Assembly (NCBI GenBank): GCA_033851265.1
Contig: JAWWOW010000012.1
Location: 62,001 to 126,000, forward strand
Direction of reading: 5' to 3'
Source of the DNA: JAWWOW01 sp033851265
GTDB taxonomy: Bacteria > Actinomycetota > Actinomycetes > JAWWOW01
DNA length: 64,000 bases
Below the pieces are notes generated by a model. The model worked only from the letters and a program-made list of their open reading frames with translations. It had not been told where the DNA came from and ran no database searches. How positions within the stretch are numbered: position 1 is the first letter of the stretch; each line of letters starts with the position of its first letter. Positions 36,853-45,249 of the stretch are shown piece by piece. Made by a program: the position numbers and the translations under genes.

Positions 36853-37542
36853 ATGAGCCGGATGCATCGCCACAACACCCGCGTCCGCGGTGAGTTGCTT
36901 TCCGCATGGGGCGAGGTGCTCGCCGAGCAGGGGTACGACGCCGCGACCGTCGGTGACGTGGCAACGCGAGCGGGCATGGCACGTAGCTCGCTCTATCGCT
37001 ACTTCCCGGACAAAGAAACCCTCTTCTTCGCCTACGTCGAGGACCGGGTAGCCGCATTTGTCGAGGCGCTCCGGATCGAAGTCAACTCCGAAGCTGACGC
37101 TGCGAGCCGGCTGCGCCGTCTCGTGATCGGTGAGCTTCACCGGTTCGCGGATGCTCCCGACATCAGCCTCTCCGACGTGCCGGAGACCCTGAGCCGAGAG
37201 GGGCGCGAGCGGCTGCTCGCCTGCTTCGCACCGTTGCGTGAGTTGGTCCGCGACGTGATCGAACAAGGCCAGCACGAGGGCACCCTCGGAGTCCTCGGCG
37301 TTGATGAGGCGATCGACGTCGTATTTGCTTGCATCGAGGTATTCCGGGTGCGGCTGCAGCGTCAGTGGGTTTCCGCAGACGAGATCGCTGACGACGTCGC
37401 CGACTTTGTTCTGCGTGGACTCGGCGCGCCACGGTCTTCGCATCGGAGACGAGCACCGGCCCGTGCTGACGCTGGTGGCCGCACGCGCGCCCCTGCCTCT
37501 CGGCGGCAGGCAGGAGCTGGATCCGGGCTTCCAGCACGTTGA
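36853..37542 (+). CDS. TetR family transcriptional regulator
   Basis: 229 residues from ATG 36853 (ATG 36862 also possible). The N-terminal helix-turn-helix is typical: AWGEVLAEQGYDAATVGDVATRAGMARSSLYRYFPDKETLF. The C-terminal ligand domain is helical and acidic (EALRIEVNSEADAASRLRRLV). The last ~40 residues are Arg-, Ala- and Gly-rich low-complexity sequence after a natural TetR end (VLRGLGAP), so the C-terminal tail may be an accident of a lost stop. The divergent palindrome at 36740 is its likely operator. Confidence 0.88.
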   Translation: MSRMHRHNTRVRGELLSAWGEVLAEQGYDAATVGDVATRAGMARSSLYRYFPDKETLFFAYVEDRVAAFVEALRIEVNSEADAASRLRRLVIGELHRFADAPDISLSDVPETLSREGRERLLACFAPLRELVRDVIEQGQHEGTLGVLGVDEAIDVVFACIEVFRVRLQRQWVSADEIADDVADFVLRGLGAPRSSHRRRAPARADAGGRTRAPASRRQAGAGSGLPAR

Positions 37543-37549
37543 CACCTGC

Positions 37550-39199
37550 TCACGCCCTGACCATGTCGAGGTATGCCCGATCGAGCAACGTCTCGGCGCT
37601 GTCACCCGCGCTGTTGATCGCGTAGCCGATCTGCACAATCAGGTCGACGCGATGCGCATCGACGTGAATAGGGCGGACGAGCGAGGTCTCGATGCGTTCG
37701 GACAGTTCCGTAGCCACCTGCGGGTCGGGCGGCAGCGTGGCAACGAGCGCGAACCGCTGGTGATCGAGTCGGCCGAGGACGTCTTCCTGACGAATGAGTC
37801 GGCGCAACCGTTCAGCCACGACGAGCAGTGCAGCATCGGGCACCAGCGCACCGCCGGGGTCGGCGAGATCAACGACGATCGTGGCGAGAGTGTCGGGTTC
37901 ACCGGAGGACTCCGTCAAGCGCGTCGATAGTTGGTCCGTGAACGACAGGCGCGTGGCGAGGCCGGTGAGTGCGTCGTGGTTCTCCCGGTAGGCCAGTTGT
38001 CGTTCAAACACGCGCAGTTGGTAGAGCGGCCGCTCGAGCTCGCCGTCGTCGACCCCCACGCTGAGCTGCTGTGCGAGGGTTTCGAGGACGAGCAGGTCAG
38101 TCGTCGAGAAGCGACTGACGTCGTTGAGCCGGTTGGCGACAAGCAGATAGCCAACCGTTCGCGACCCAAGGATTAGCGGCGCCACCATGCCGTTGTCGAT
38201 GCTGACGTCGGTCAGAAGCTCGTCACTGATCTTGCGGCGACTTCCGACAAGTGTCGCCTGCGCGCGTGGCGCAAGGTCACGCCATCGAGACCAGACCTGG
38301 TCTCGGGGCTGGGTGACCATCGGCTGGATTCCGGTGCCGGGGCCGACGACCCAGAGGGCGGCCATCGTCGGGTCACTGACGGGCACGTAGGTCAGCGCCG
38401 CGACATCTGCTTGGAACAGGTTGCGGATCTGGTCAAGGAGGTGTTGCAAGGCATGCGCGGTGTCTTGGTCACCCTGTAGCAGGCCGGCGGATGTGTGCAG
38501 CAGTTCCATGCTCCGTCGGTCATTGCGTTGTGCCAATGCGAGCCGATAGGCCGCATAGATCGCTGCGATCGGTGTGGCCAACAGGACGACGGCACGATCG
38601 TCCACCTCAATGAGTACGGCGAGGGCGATGGCTGTGCTCGCGCTAATGAATGTTGCCGCCACCGCAAACTGAAGTGACTGCAGTCGCTGGTGCCAGGTCT
38701 GCGTGCCGCCGGACACAGCGATCGCGACGGTGACCGAGATGACCGCTACGAGGGCTGCGACAAGAGCGGCGAGGAACGCGGCAACCCAGCTGGTCGGCGC
38801 CAACGGGTCGAGGTGACCGATGGAGTGAAAGACAACGAGGGCCAACGTGTCTTCGAGCGCGAACGCCGCCAGGTTGTAACCGAGCTTCATCGGTCGTTGC
38901 CGCCGGAATAGCCCCAGTGCGACTGCGGCACCAGCCAGGTGCGCAGGCACGAGCCAAGCGGGGGAGGCGAAGAACAGGCCGAGCACCAAAGGGATGTCGA
39001 CGAGGGACAGTGTGTGCGCGTCCTTACGGAACTCCACATGTACGACGAAGATCTCGGCTGCGGCGAAGAGAATGACGAACACGATGACCGGAATGTGCTC
39101 GTGCGGATGTGGCACGTCGTACACCCAGAGCGCGTACAGGACACCGGCGATAGCGGCGATGAGGGCGGTCAAACCCCAGGTGCGCGCTTGATGATTCAT
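37550..39199 (-). CDS. Membrane protein with GAF and degenerate GGDEF domains
   Basis: 549 residues from ATG 39199, the start that clears the neighbouring subtilase gene; the frame remains open to 39301. The first ~230 residues contain six to seven hydrophobic helices. A GAF-like domain (~265-405, with VSIDNGMVAPLILGSRTVGYLLVANRL) follows. The C-terminal GGDEF-like domain (~420-549) has the HDALTGLATRLSFTDQL start but RLDHQRFALV where GGDEF should be, so it cannot be a normal cyclase. It may bind GTP or c-di-GMP, or act as a scaffold. It lies 18 bases after the subtilase stop on the same strand, so co-transcription is likely. Confidence 0.85.
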   Translation of the reverse strand: MNHQARTWGLTALIAAIAGVLYALWVYDVPHPHEHIPVIVFVILFAAAEIFVVHVEFRKDAHTLSLVDIPLVLGLFFASPAWLVPAHLAGAAVALGLFRRQRPMKLGYNLAAFALEDTLALVVFHSIGHLDPLAPTSWVAAFLAALVAALVAVISVTVAIAVSGGTQTWHQRLQSLQFAVAATFISASTAIALAVLIEVDDRAVVLLATPIAAIYAAYRLALAQRNDRRSMELLHTSAGLLQGDQDTAHALQHLLDQIRNLFQADVAALTYVPVSDPTMAALWVVGPGTGIQPMVTQPRDQVWSRWRDLAPRAQATLVGSRRKISDELLTDVSIDNGMVAPLILGSRTVGYLLVANRLNDVSRFSTTDLLVLETLAQQLSVGVDDGELERPLYQLRVFERQLAYRENHDALTGLATRLSFTDQLSTRLTESSGEPDTLATIVVDLADPGGALVPDAALLVVAERLRRLIRQEDVLGRLDHQRFALVATLPPDPQVATELSERIETSLVRPIHVDAHRVDLIVQIGYAINSAGDSAETLLDRAYLDMVRA

Positions 39200-39216
39200 C
39201 TGCGGCCGTTGATTCG

Positions 39217-40977
39217 TTACGACCACGAATCGGTGGCCCACACGCCGTCGGACAGCGACGAGTCCGACCACGATGAGCCATGCCACTCCGAGCCGGACCA
39301 AGACGACCCCGTCCAGGACGAGTCAGACCAAGACGACCCCGTCCAACTCCCGCTGGACCAGCGGTCGGATGACCACGACGAGCCGCTCCAGTCGCTCCCT
39401 GACCAAGCGCACGACGACCACGAGTGGTCCGACCACGACGAGCCCGCCCACGACGAGCCGTTCCAGTCGCCACCTGACCACGAGGCGCCGCTTGCTTCGG
39501 TTGCAGCCAGGGCTGCCGTGTCAACCGACCGGCCGAAGATGTCCTGGTCACCGGACAGCGGAGTGCCGCGGAGGACTTGGTTCATTCCGCCACGCGAGCC
39601 GTCCAGCGACCCGCCACCTGTCGCCCGATCGAAGGACTGAGCGAGATCGACGGCTTGAAGTTTGCTCGCTGCGCGCAGGTTGATGACCCCGTTGCCCTGT
39701 GCCGTCGCGGGGGCGCCCTTCAACCGGGTCGCCGTGGAGACCAACAGCGACTTGATCTGATCGGGGCTGTAGTCGGGATGCTGTTCTATGAGCAGCGCCG
39801 CCGCTCCGGACACCACAGCGGCTGACTGCGACGTCCCGCTTCCTCGGAAGAAGCGACTGTTGATCGAGCCAGTCGAGGAGAACGTGTCATCGATGTACGT
39901 GCCGCCGACCCGCAGGCTCTGCACGTGCATCCCCGGCGCGAGTAGGTCGGGGTTGCGGGTGCCGTCGCCGCGCGCGGAGAACGACGCGACGCGGTCGTCC
40001 TTCGCGTCCTCGGTGCCTCGTGTGTCATTCGTGCCCACGGCGATGATGAACGGGTTGATCGCAGGATCGGACAGGCGGCCCTTGCTCGTGCCTGTGTTCC
40101 CGGCCGACGCGACGACGACAATCCCGCGCCGCCACGCCTGTTCGGCCGCGAAGGACAACGGGTCGATGAGGTAGTCCTGGGTCGACGCAGTGCCGAACGA
40201 CAGGTTGAGAACGCGAATGTTCATGCCGGGGTCGTGCGCGTGCTGCACGACCCAGTCGATGCCGGCCAGCACCTGCGACACATCGGTCAGGCCTCTCGCG
40301 TTTGCGACCTTGACCGACACAATGCCCGCGGCGGGGGCCACGCCCATGAACTTGGTGTGATTGCCCTCGTCGGCCGGCGGGTTCACACCCGCATCGGCGC
40401 CGGCGATGATCGCGGCCATCTGGGTGCCATGTCCGAACGTGTCGAGGTAACCCGTCGAGGAGCTCTGCGACTCCTCGGTGAGATCGGGACCGTTCATCAC
40501 CTTGCCGGGGCCAGATAACCCCGCGACTGGCGCGACACCAGAGTCGACGACCGCGACATCAACACCCCGACCCGTCCACTGCTGCTTCCACATCGCGCGG
40601 GCACCGATACCGCGCTCGAGGTTGAAGAGCGAGCCGTCGTCGTGATTGGCGTCGTACTTGTCAGACATCAAACGCACCGGGCCGTCCGGGGTGACGTGGA
40701 CGGTAGGGGTGGCCACAAGTTGTGGAAGCGCGCTGGCCGGGATGACAGCAGAGAACCCATCGATGAGCGGAAGTGGGCGGCCAACGTGCCCACCAAAGCT
40801 CCGGACGAGAGCTATGGCGCTAGCGCTCTCCCCGGACGCCACCCGCACAACTACCCCGACGTTCGGCTCACGTGGTCGGGTGGCTGCCTGGGCGGACTCC
40901 GTCATTCCGGCGGTGAGAAGGACGAAGACGAATCCGCACAGCACAATGCGCGCTCTGCCGCGCGGCATCGTGCTCAT
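39217..40977 (-). CDS. Secreted subtilisin-like (S8) serine protease with Trp pentapeptide tail
   Basis: 586 residues from ATG 40977. A signal peptide (MPRGRARIVLCGF...ESAQA) is followed by an inhibitor-like propeptide. The S8 catalytic domain has Asp145 in VAVVDSG, His183 in FGHGTQMAAI, oxyanion Asn294 in SAGNTG and Ser383 in GSGTSQSAAV. After the catalytic domain a linker with GGGSLDGSRGG leads to an 88-residue Ser/Gly/Trp tail in which a Trp recurs every five residues. No membrane anchor or sorting signal is seen, so it is exported by Sec and probably stays wall-associated through the tail. A protease role is well supported; the tail function is unknown. Confidence 0.92.
   Translation of the reverse strand: MSTMPRGRARIVLCGFVFVLLTAGMTESAQAATRPREPNVGVVVRVASGESASAIALVRSFGGHVGRPLPLIDGFSAVIPASALPQLVATPTVHVTPDGPVRLMSDKYDANHDDGSLFNLERGIGARAMWKQQWTGRGVDVAVVDSGVAPVAGLSGPGKVMNGPDLTEESQSSSTGYLDTFGHGTQMAAIIAGADAGVNPPADEGNHTKFMGVAPAAGIVSVKVANARGLTDVSQVLAGIDWVVQHAHDPGMNIRVLNLSFGTASTQDYLIDPLSFAAEQAWRRGIVVVASAGNTGTSKGRLSDPAINPFIIAVGTNDTRGTEDAKDDRVASFSARGDGTRNPDLLAPGMHVQSLRVGGTYIDDTFSSTGSINSRFFRGSGTSQSAAVVSGAAALLIEQHPDYSPDQIKSLLVSTATRLKGAPATAQGNGVINLRAASKLQAVDLAQSFDRATGGGSLDGSRGGMNQVLRGTPLSGDQDIFGRSVDTAALAATEASGASWSGGDWNGSSWAGSSWSDHSWSSCAWSGSDWSGSSWSSDRWSSGSWTGSSWSDSSWTGSSWSGSEWHGSSWSDSSLSDGVWATDSWS
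39220..39483 (-). repeat. In-frame 15-bp repeat coding a Trp pentapeptide array
   Basis: The last 88 codons of the subtilase gene encode 18 units of five residues with the pattern W-(S/N/A/T/H)-x-x-S/D. Trp stands at 17 of 18 phase positions, the exception being one Leu. The DNA shows it as recurring GACCA/GACGAG-type units on the plus strand (for example near 39298-39330). The array is degenerate rather than identical, so it is under protein-level selection rather than recently expanded. Confidence 0.85.
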
Positions 40978-41263
40978 CACCCCACCTGCCCACCGGCCCC
41001 GGAAGCCACTAGCTTCCGTTCGCGTCATGAGGCTGCGCCGCGCCCGAAACGGAAACCAAGATCGGACAGCGAGTCTCAACTTCGAGGGAAAATATCACGG
41101 TAAGTCATCATCCGTGCCCTTTCGAGGGCCCGCTACGGTGCTCGGTGACCCGACCGGCCCAATCCACCTGCGCAGGCCAGCCAGTGCAGCGACGGATGTG
41201 ACTGAGGTGACAGTGGTCGGGCTGTGCCCCATCGCTGCCGAGCCGGTGAGAACCGGGCGAAAC

Positions 41264-42034
41264 TCAGACCGGCAGGTAGCGCCACCAGCCCGCCGTGCGC
41301 CACGCCTGGCCGTCTGCGGTGAGGCCGATGCCTTCGTAGCCGTGGACACCGTCGAGCCAAGCCGGTGCAGCTGAGCCCATCGCCACAGCGGCGGTGGCGT
41401 AGACATCCGCCCAGGTGAGGTCGGGACCGACCACTGTGACGCTGATGGGGTCGGTGACAGCACGCCCGGTGTGCGGATCGAAGATGTGACTGCCCCGCTC
41501 GGCAGAACCGGATGTGGCTACCGCCAGGTTGGTGCCGGCGACGACCGTCAGCACACCTCCTGACCGTGGGTCGGCAATGCCGACGTTCCAGGCCGATCCC
41601 GGTGCCGGCTGGCCGATGACCCGCACATCGCCGCCACCGTTCAGGCAGTGGGCGGTCGACCCCGCTGCGACGAGCATCCGTGATGCCACTTCGATGCTCC
41701 ATCCCTTCACGAGACCTGAGGGGTCGAGCTCTCCGTCGCGGCAGGCGTTGAAGTAGCCGTTCGTTCGCTCGCTGGCCACGGTGCAAAGGGACAGCACCTC
41801 GGCTACCTCGGGCGGTAGCTCCCCTATGCGTTTCTCACCGCGTCCGAGGACGTTGATGTCGCTGCTCGGACGGTAGGTCGAGAACGTCGCGTCAACCCAA
41901 TGCCACCACTCGACCACGGCGTCGACCGCACCGATGTCGAGGTCGGAGCTGCGGATGTCAATGGAAAACACAGTGCCCATGACATCGACCACTCGATGAA
42001 GGTGCGGTTGGTGCGGAGCAATGACGTCAGGCAT
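41264..42034 (-). CDS. apbE: FAD:protein FMN transferase (ApbE)
   Basis: 256 residues from ATG 42034; it overlaps the FMN-binding gene stop by 8 bases, so translation is coupled. ApbE family features: VVDVMGTVFSIDIRS near the N-terminus, a WVDATFSTYRPSSDIN segment with conserved Tyr/Pro, GLVKGWSIEVA, the LNGGGDVRVIG metal/FAD loop, and late SGSAERGSHIFDPHTGR with the invariant His and Asp. ApbE takes FAD and attaches FMN covalently to a Thr or Ser of target proteins at or outside the membrane. There is no clear signal peptide or lipobox, so it may act from the cytosol, unlike Gram-negative ApbE. Its target is probably the FMN-binding protein encoded upstream. Confidence 0.93.
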   Translation of the reverse strand: MPDVIAPHQPHLHRVVDVMGTVFSIDIRSSDLDIGAVDAVVEWWHWVDATFSTYRPSSDINVLGRGEKRIGELPPEVAEVLSLCTVASERTNGYFNACRDGELDPSGLVKGWSIEVASRMLVAAGSTAHCLNGGGDVRVIGQPAPGSAWNVGIADPRSGGVLTVVAGTNLAVATSGSAERGSHIFDPHTGRAVTDPISVTVVGPDLTWADVYATAAVAMGSAAPAWLDGVHGYEGIGLTADGQAWRTAGWWRYLPV

Positions 42035-42482
42035 TGAGCTGGTCCAATGCACTCTGCAGCGACTGCGCATACCCATCACTGGTGTACGTCGCGCCGGAGA
42101 TCACGTTGATGTGCGCGCTCTGCGCGGCCAGCGCTTCGGCACGCAGCTGCGGTACGGAGTAGTTGCTGATCTGGATATCGCGACGATCTCCGGTCGGTAA
42201 TTGAATTGCCTCGACATCGGTCAGCCGGTTGCCGGTCATGGTCACCCGAACTTGGACGGGCCCGTACTTGGTCTGGATCACGGCGCCGGTGGCCGTCTGC
42301 GGAGCCGACGACGGCCTCGACGGCGACGCGGACGCGTTCGGAGCTGCCGTGCTTGTCGGCCCGGGGGTGGTGGGTGCGAGCGCGGCCGGCCGGTTGGTGG
42401 GACCGGCTCCCTGTGACTTGAAGCTCAGCAGAAAGATCAGCCCGGTGACTGTGGTCACCAGGGCGATCAGAGTGCGACGCAC
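42027..42482 (-). CDS. Exported FMN-binding domain protein, likely ApbE substrate
   Basis: 151 residues from GTG 42482, which has a perfect ribosome site CTAGGAGGTACGCC; longer frames overlap the reductase gene. An N-terminal signal/anchor helix (ALVTTVTGLIFLLSF) is followed by a ~40-residue Pro/Ala/Thr/Ser linker and an FMN_bind domain (~65-150). The flavinylation motif is in INVISGATYTSDG: SGAT at 129-132, with Thr132 as the predicted FMN-linked residue and Asn126 where Asp is usual. It should carry FMN on the outer face of the membrane. It lies between the ferric reductase-like gene (10-base gap) and apbE (overlap). Confidence 0.9.
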   Translation of the reverse strand: MRRTLIALVTTVTGLIFLLSFKSQGAGPTNRPAALAPTTPGPTSTAAPNASASPSRPSSAPQTATGAVIQTKYGPVQVRVTMTGNRLTDVEAIQLPTGDRRDIQISNYSVPQLRAEALAAQSAHINVISGATYTSDGYAQSLQSALDQLNA

Positions 42483-42492
42483 GGCGTACCTC

Positions 42493-43863
42493 CTAGAACG
42501 CAAACTGTTCGGAGTGGATGTGACCGGCCGGCACCTTCGCAGCGCGCAGAGCCGTGGTGGCGGCCGCAGTAAATCCGGGAGGGCCACACAGAAACACGTC
42601 GTAGCTGCGCAGGCCGGGAACGTGCGCGGCGAGTCTGCTGCCGAGGAATGGGTCCGCGTCGCTACCGGGGGGACCAATGAGGTAGAGCACTCGGGCGCCG
42701 CGTTGATCGGCAAGCAGGTCGAGTTCGTGACGAAACACGATTTCGTCTGCATGGTTGACGCGGTAGACGAGGGTTAGGTCGCCTGGTTCGCCAGGCAGTG
42801 TCTCTAGCAATGTGCGAAGCGGGGTGATCCCGATCCCGCCGGCGAGCAGCAATACCTTGCGTCGTCGTCTCCGGTGCGCGGTGAACGCGCCGTAGGGACC
42901 CTCGGCGAAGACGCGGGTGCCCTTGTGGATGTGCTGCAGCTCACCGCTGTGGTCGCCGAGATCCTTCACCGTGATGCGCAGTAGCCGTGGGTGCGGGGGA
43001 GCGGACAGTGAATACGGGTGCGACTGCCACCATCCGGATCTGGTGAGGAAGCGCCAGCGGAAGAACTGGCCGGGCTCGGGTTGCAGTTCGTCGAGGTGCT
43101 GACCCCTCATGACGATGGAGACCACTCCCGGTGCTTCCTGGACGACGTTGTCGACAACCATCCGATGTCGCACCCGCTGCCGCAGCGGCACGATGAATCG
43201 GAACCACAGCAAGGCTGCGCCGACGACTGCGTAGAGGCCGCCCCAGAGCACACGCGCCTGGAGGTTGGTTGCGAAGTCGGCGCCGGTCGCGAACTGATGG
43301 CTGAATGCCAATGCGACAGCCAGATAGGTGTAGAAGTGCAGGTGGTACCAGGTTTCGTAGCTCAGTCGCTGGCGCGCGGCACGCGCGGAAATCGCAGCGA
43401 TCATGAGGAACAACCCGAGCGCAACCGTCGCCATCATCACGTCGGGATAGGCGGTGAGGAGTGTCCCGGTTTGGCTGACGACATTCGTGTGCGCGGTGAC
43501 TGCATAGCCCCAGATGATCAGCAGCGTGTGCGCGACGACGAGCGAGATCGTGTAGCGCCCGCCGAACGAGTGCCATCGAGCCAGCCGGTCGGCACCGACA
43601 CCTCGCTCGATAGCCGGGATCCGGGCCATCAAGAGCAGTTGTACGACGATGCAGTAGCCAGCTAGGAGACCGGTGATGCGACCTGCGTTGGTCAGCCAGT
43701 CTCCAAACCCATGGACAACCAGGGTGTCGTTCCACCACAGGGCGACAACGAGGAGAGCGCCGAGGCCGATCAGCGTCAGGAGTGCCCGAGGATTGATTCG
43801 CACGCTGGGCGACGGGCTCCCGACGGGAGCCCGAACGCTGACAGGGCTGATGGTGCCGGGCAC
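42493..43863 (-). CDS. Ferric reductase-like transmembrane flavocytochrome
   Basis: 456 residues. Six hydrophobic helices (~30-225) form a ferric-reductase/NOX-like haem domain with spaced His residues (HSFGGRYTISLVVAHTLL and YHLHFYTYLAVALAFSHQF). A cytosolic FAD-binding domain (PEPGQFFRWRF, HPYSLSAPP) and an NAD-binding domain (LLLAGGIGITPLRTLL, FLCGPPGF) follow. It should move electrons from NAD(P)H through FAD and haem to the outside. As first gene of the operon with an exported FMN-binding protein and ApbE, its acceptor is probably the flavinylated protein rather than free iron. An 11-bp tandem repeat lies 19 bases upstream of the start. Confidence 0.92.
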   Translation of the reverse strand: MPGTISPVSVRAPVGSPSPSVRINPRALLTLIGLGALLVVALWWNDTLVVHGFGDWLTNAGRITGLLAGYCIVVQLLLMARIPAIERGVGADRLARWHSFGGRYTISLVVAHTLLIIWGYAVTAHTNVVSQTGTLLTAYPDVMMATVALGLFLMIAAISARAARQRLSYETWYHLHFYTYLAVALAFSHQFATGADFATNLQARVLWGGLYAVVGAALLWFRFIVPLRQRVRHRMVVDNVVQEAPGVVSIVMRGQHLDELQPEPGQFFRWRFLTRSGWWQSHPYSLSAPPHPRLLRITVKDLGDHSGELQHIHKGTRVFAEGPYGAFTAHRRRRRKVLLLAGGIGITPLRTLLETLPGEPGDLTLVYRVNHADEIVFRHELDLLADQRGARVLYLIGPPGSDADPFLGSRLAAHVPGLRSYDVFLCGPPGFTAAATTALRAAKVPAGHIHSEQFAF

Positions 43864-43881
43864 GAGTTGAGTATCGGCGGT

Positions 43882-43903
43882 GAACCTGACAGGAACCTGA
43901 CAG
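43882..43903. promoter_or_regulatory. 11-bp tandem direct repeat upstream of the ferric reductase operon
   Basis: GAACCTGACAG occurs twice in tandem without a gap (43882-43892 and 43893-43903), 19 bases upstream of the reductase start. An 11-bp period places both copies on the same helix face, as in binding sites of OmpR/PhoB-type response regulators. No such regulator is encoded nearby. The rest of 43864-44048 shows no other element. Confidence 0.55.
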
Positions 43904-44048
43904 TTCGCTGAGGCTTTGGTGTCGGACGGGGACGCGAAAGCGTGTCTGCCAGGCGATCGAGCGATGTGCCAGCGGCGCCCGCGGGCAAGGATTAACGAAT
44001 TGTCACCGTCGGGCCAGGGTGCCGAAAGAGGCTGTCCCGGGGGGATCG

Positions 44049-45239
44049 TCAGCTGGACGCTAGGCGCGCATCATCGTCGAGCGGTACGTCGAAACGGTTG
44101 AGGTAGTCGGCGAAGGCGCCTCGCACCTCGTCGGCGCTGAGACCGAACGAGCTGAGGTCGCGCCCCGGCGTACCGCGCTCGCGACGACGGTGCTGGGTGG
44201 CCCAGGTGGCTATGGCTGTTCGGCTCGCCTCCGGGAACGCGAGGTCGACCGCTGCGTAGGCCCGCGCGACGGCACCGACGGGGTCGGACTGCAGGTCTGC
44301 GTGCGCGATGTCGGCGAAGCGGTCGTCGCCGACCCGCGCGCGGAAGTCCATGGCGCGGCGGATGGCCTCGGTCCAGGAATCGAGCTCGTCGCGACCGAGC
44401 TCACGCGAGTCATCGCGATCGCTGACCCAGCTGCGGGTGTAGGCGATGAGGTCACAGACGGAGGCCAACACCGAAGCCGGGTCGCGGTGGCTCCAGAGGA
44501 ACCTCGCCTGCGGATAGCTCGATAGCAGGGCGTCGAGCGCGAACATGTGCACCGGGGTCTTGAGGTGCCAGAGCCGGGGCGGGCACTTCCACTGCAAGAG
44601 CCTGAGCACCTTGCGGTGGTAGGCATACGTCGCCTCCATGTCCGCGTCGCGTACCCAGCGCGTGTAGCTCGGAACCCGGGCGTAACCGTCGAAGTGCACG
44701 GTGCGAAACGTCATGCCGAGAAGGTCCTGGCATTCCGTCGCGGTCGTCGCTTCCTGGTGATAGAGCTCGCGCATCCGCGGGAACGTCGCGTACATCATCT
44801 CGAGCCCCTCGGCCGTCGCGGCGATGCGCGGATCGGTGTGCTCGGTCGCGGTCGTCGGCGGAGGGACCGGGGCCGAGGACTCCCATAACCGCAGCGAACG
44901 CACCTGCGGGTCGGCCGCAACGAGTTGCGACAACGCCGTGGTCCCGGTGCGTGGCAGGCCGATGACGAAGATCGGACCGTCGACCTGCTGCTCAACGATT
45001 TCCGGATACTCCGCGTAGACCGCTTCGACCTGGAGCCGCGCGGCGAGCAAACCGGTGATGCGACCGACCAGGATCAGCACGCCCATGTCCGTGAGCTCGG
45101 CTTCGTCACGTAGCGCGGCGGTGAAGCGTTCCAGGCCCTCGCGGTAGGTGTCGTCACCGAAGTCGTCGAGGCCGGTCTGTTCGCGGGCAGCGCTTTCCAG
45201 TACGTCGGGGTCGAGCCCGGACACGTCGGTGCTGCTCAT
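44049..45239 (-). CDS. Sulfotransferase family protein
   Basis: 396 residues. The PAPS loop is PIFVIGLPRTGTTALSQLV (~94-113). Further family segments are WHLKTPVHMFALDALL, the HRDPASVLASVCDL 3'-phosphate region, and the C-terminal RRRERGTPGRDLSSFGLS. It is related to the protein at 19458-20603, as both share the DxLxxAA...TGLDDFGDDT / TGLDQWGDAS N-terminal pattern. The DUF1214-like gene lies 10 bases upstream on the same strand, so the two form a transcription unit. A sulfate donor role using PAPS is predicted; the acceptor is unknown. Confidence 0.88.
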   Translation of the reverse strand: MSSTDVSGLDPDVLESAAREQTGLDDFGDDTYREGLERFTAALRDEAELTDMGVLILVGRITGLLAARLQVEAVYAEYPEIVEQQVDGPIFVIGLPRTGTTALSQLVAADPQVRSLRLWESSAPVPPPTTATEHTDPRIAATAEGLEMMYATFPRMRELYHQEATTATECQDLLGMTFRTVHFDGYARVPSYTRWVRDADMEATYAYHRKVLRLLQWKCPPRLWHLKTPVHMFALDALLSSYPQARFLWSHRDPASVLASVCDLIAYTRSWVSDRDDSRELGRDELDSWTEAIRRAMDFRARVGDDRFADIAHADLQSDPVGAVARAYAAVDLAFPEASRTAIATWATQHRRRERGTPGRDLSSFGLSADEVRGAFADYLNRFDVPLDDDARLASS

Positions 45240-45249
45240 CTGGCGGCGC

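Noticed and set aside
37550..39199. An active diguanylate cyclase
   Set aside because: The GGDEF motif is replaced by RLDHQRF, so catalysis is not supported despite a domain match.
38939..39640. Asp/His/Pro-rich frame on the plus strand
   Set aside because: It is the reverse complement of the Trp pentapeptide tail and of the membrane protein start; its repeats simply mirror those of the protease.
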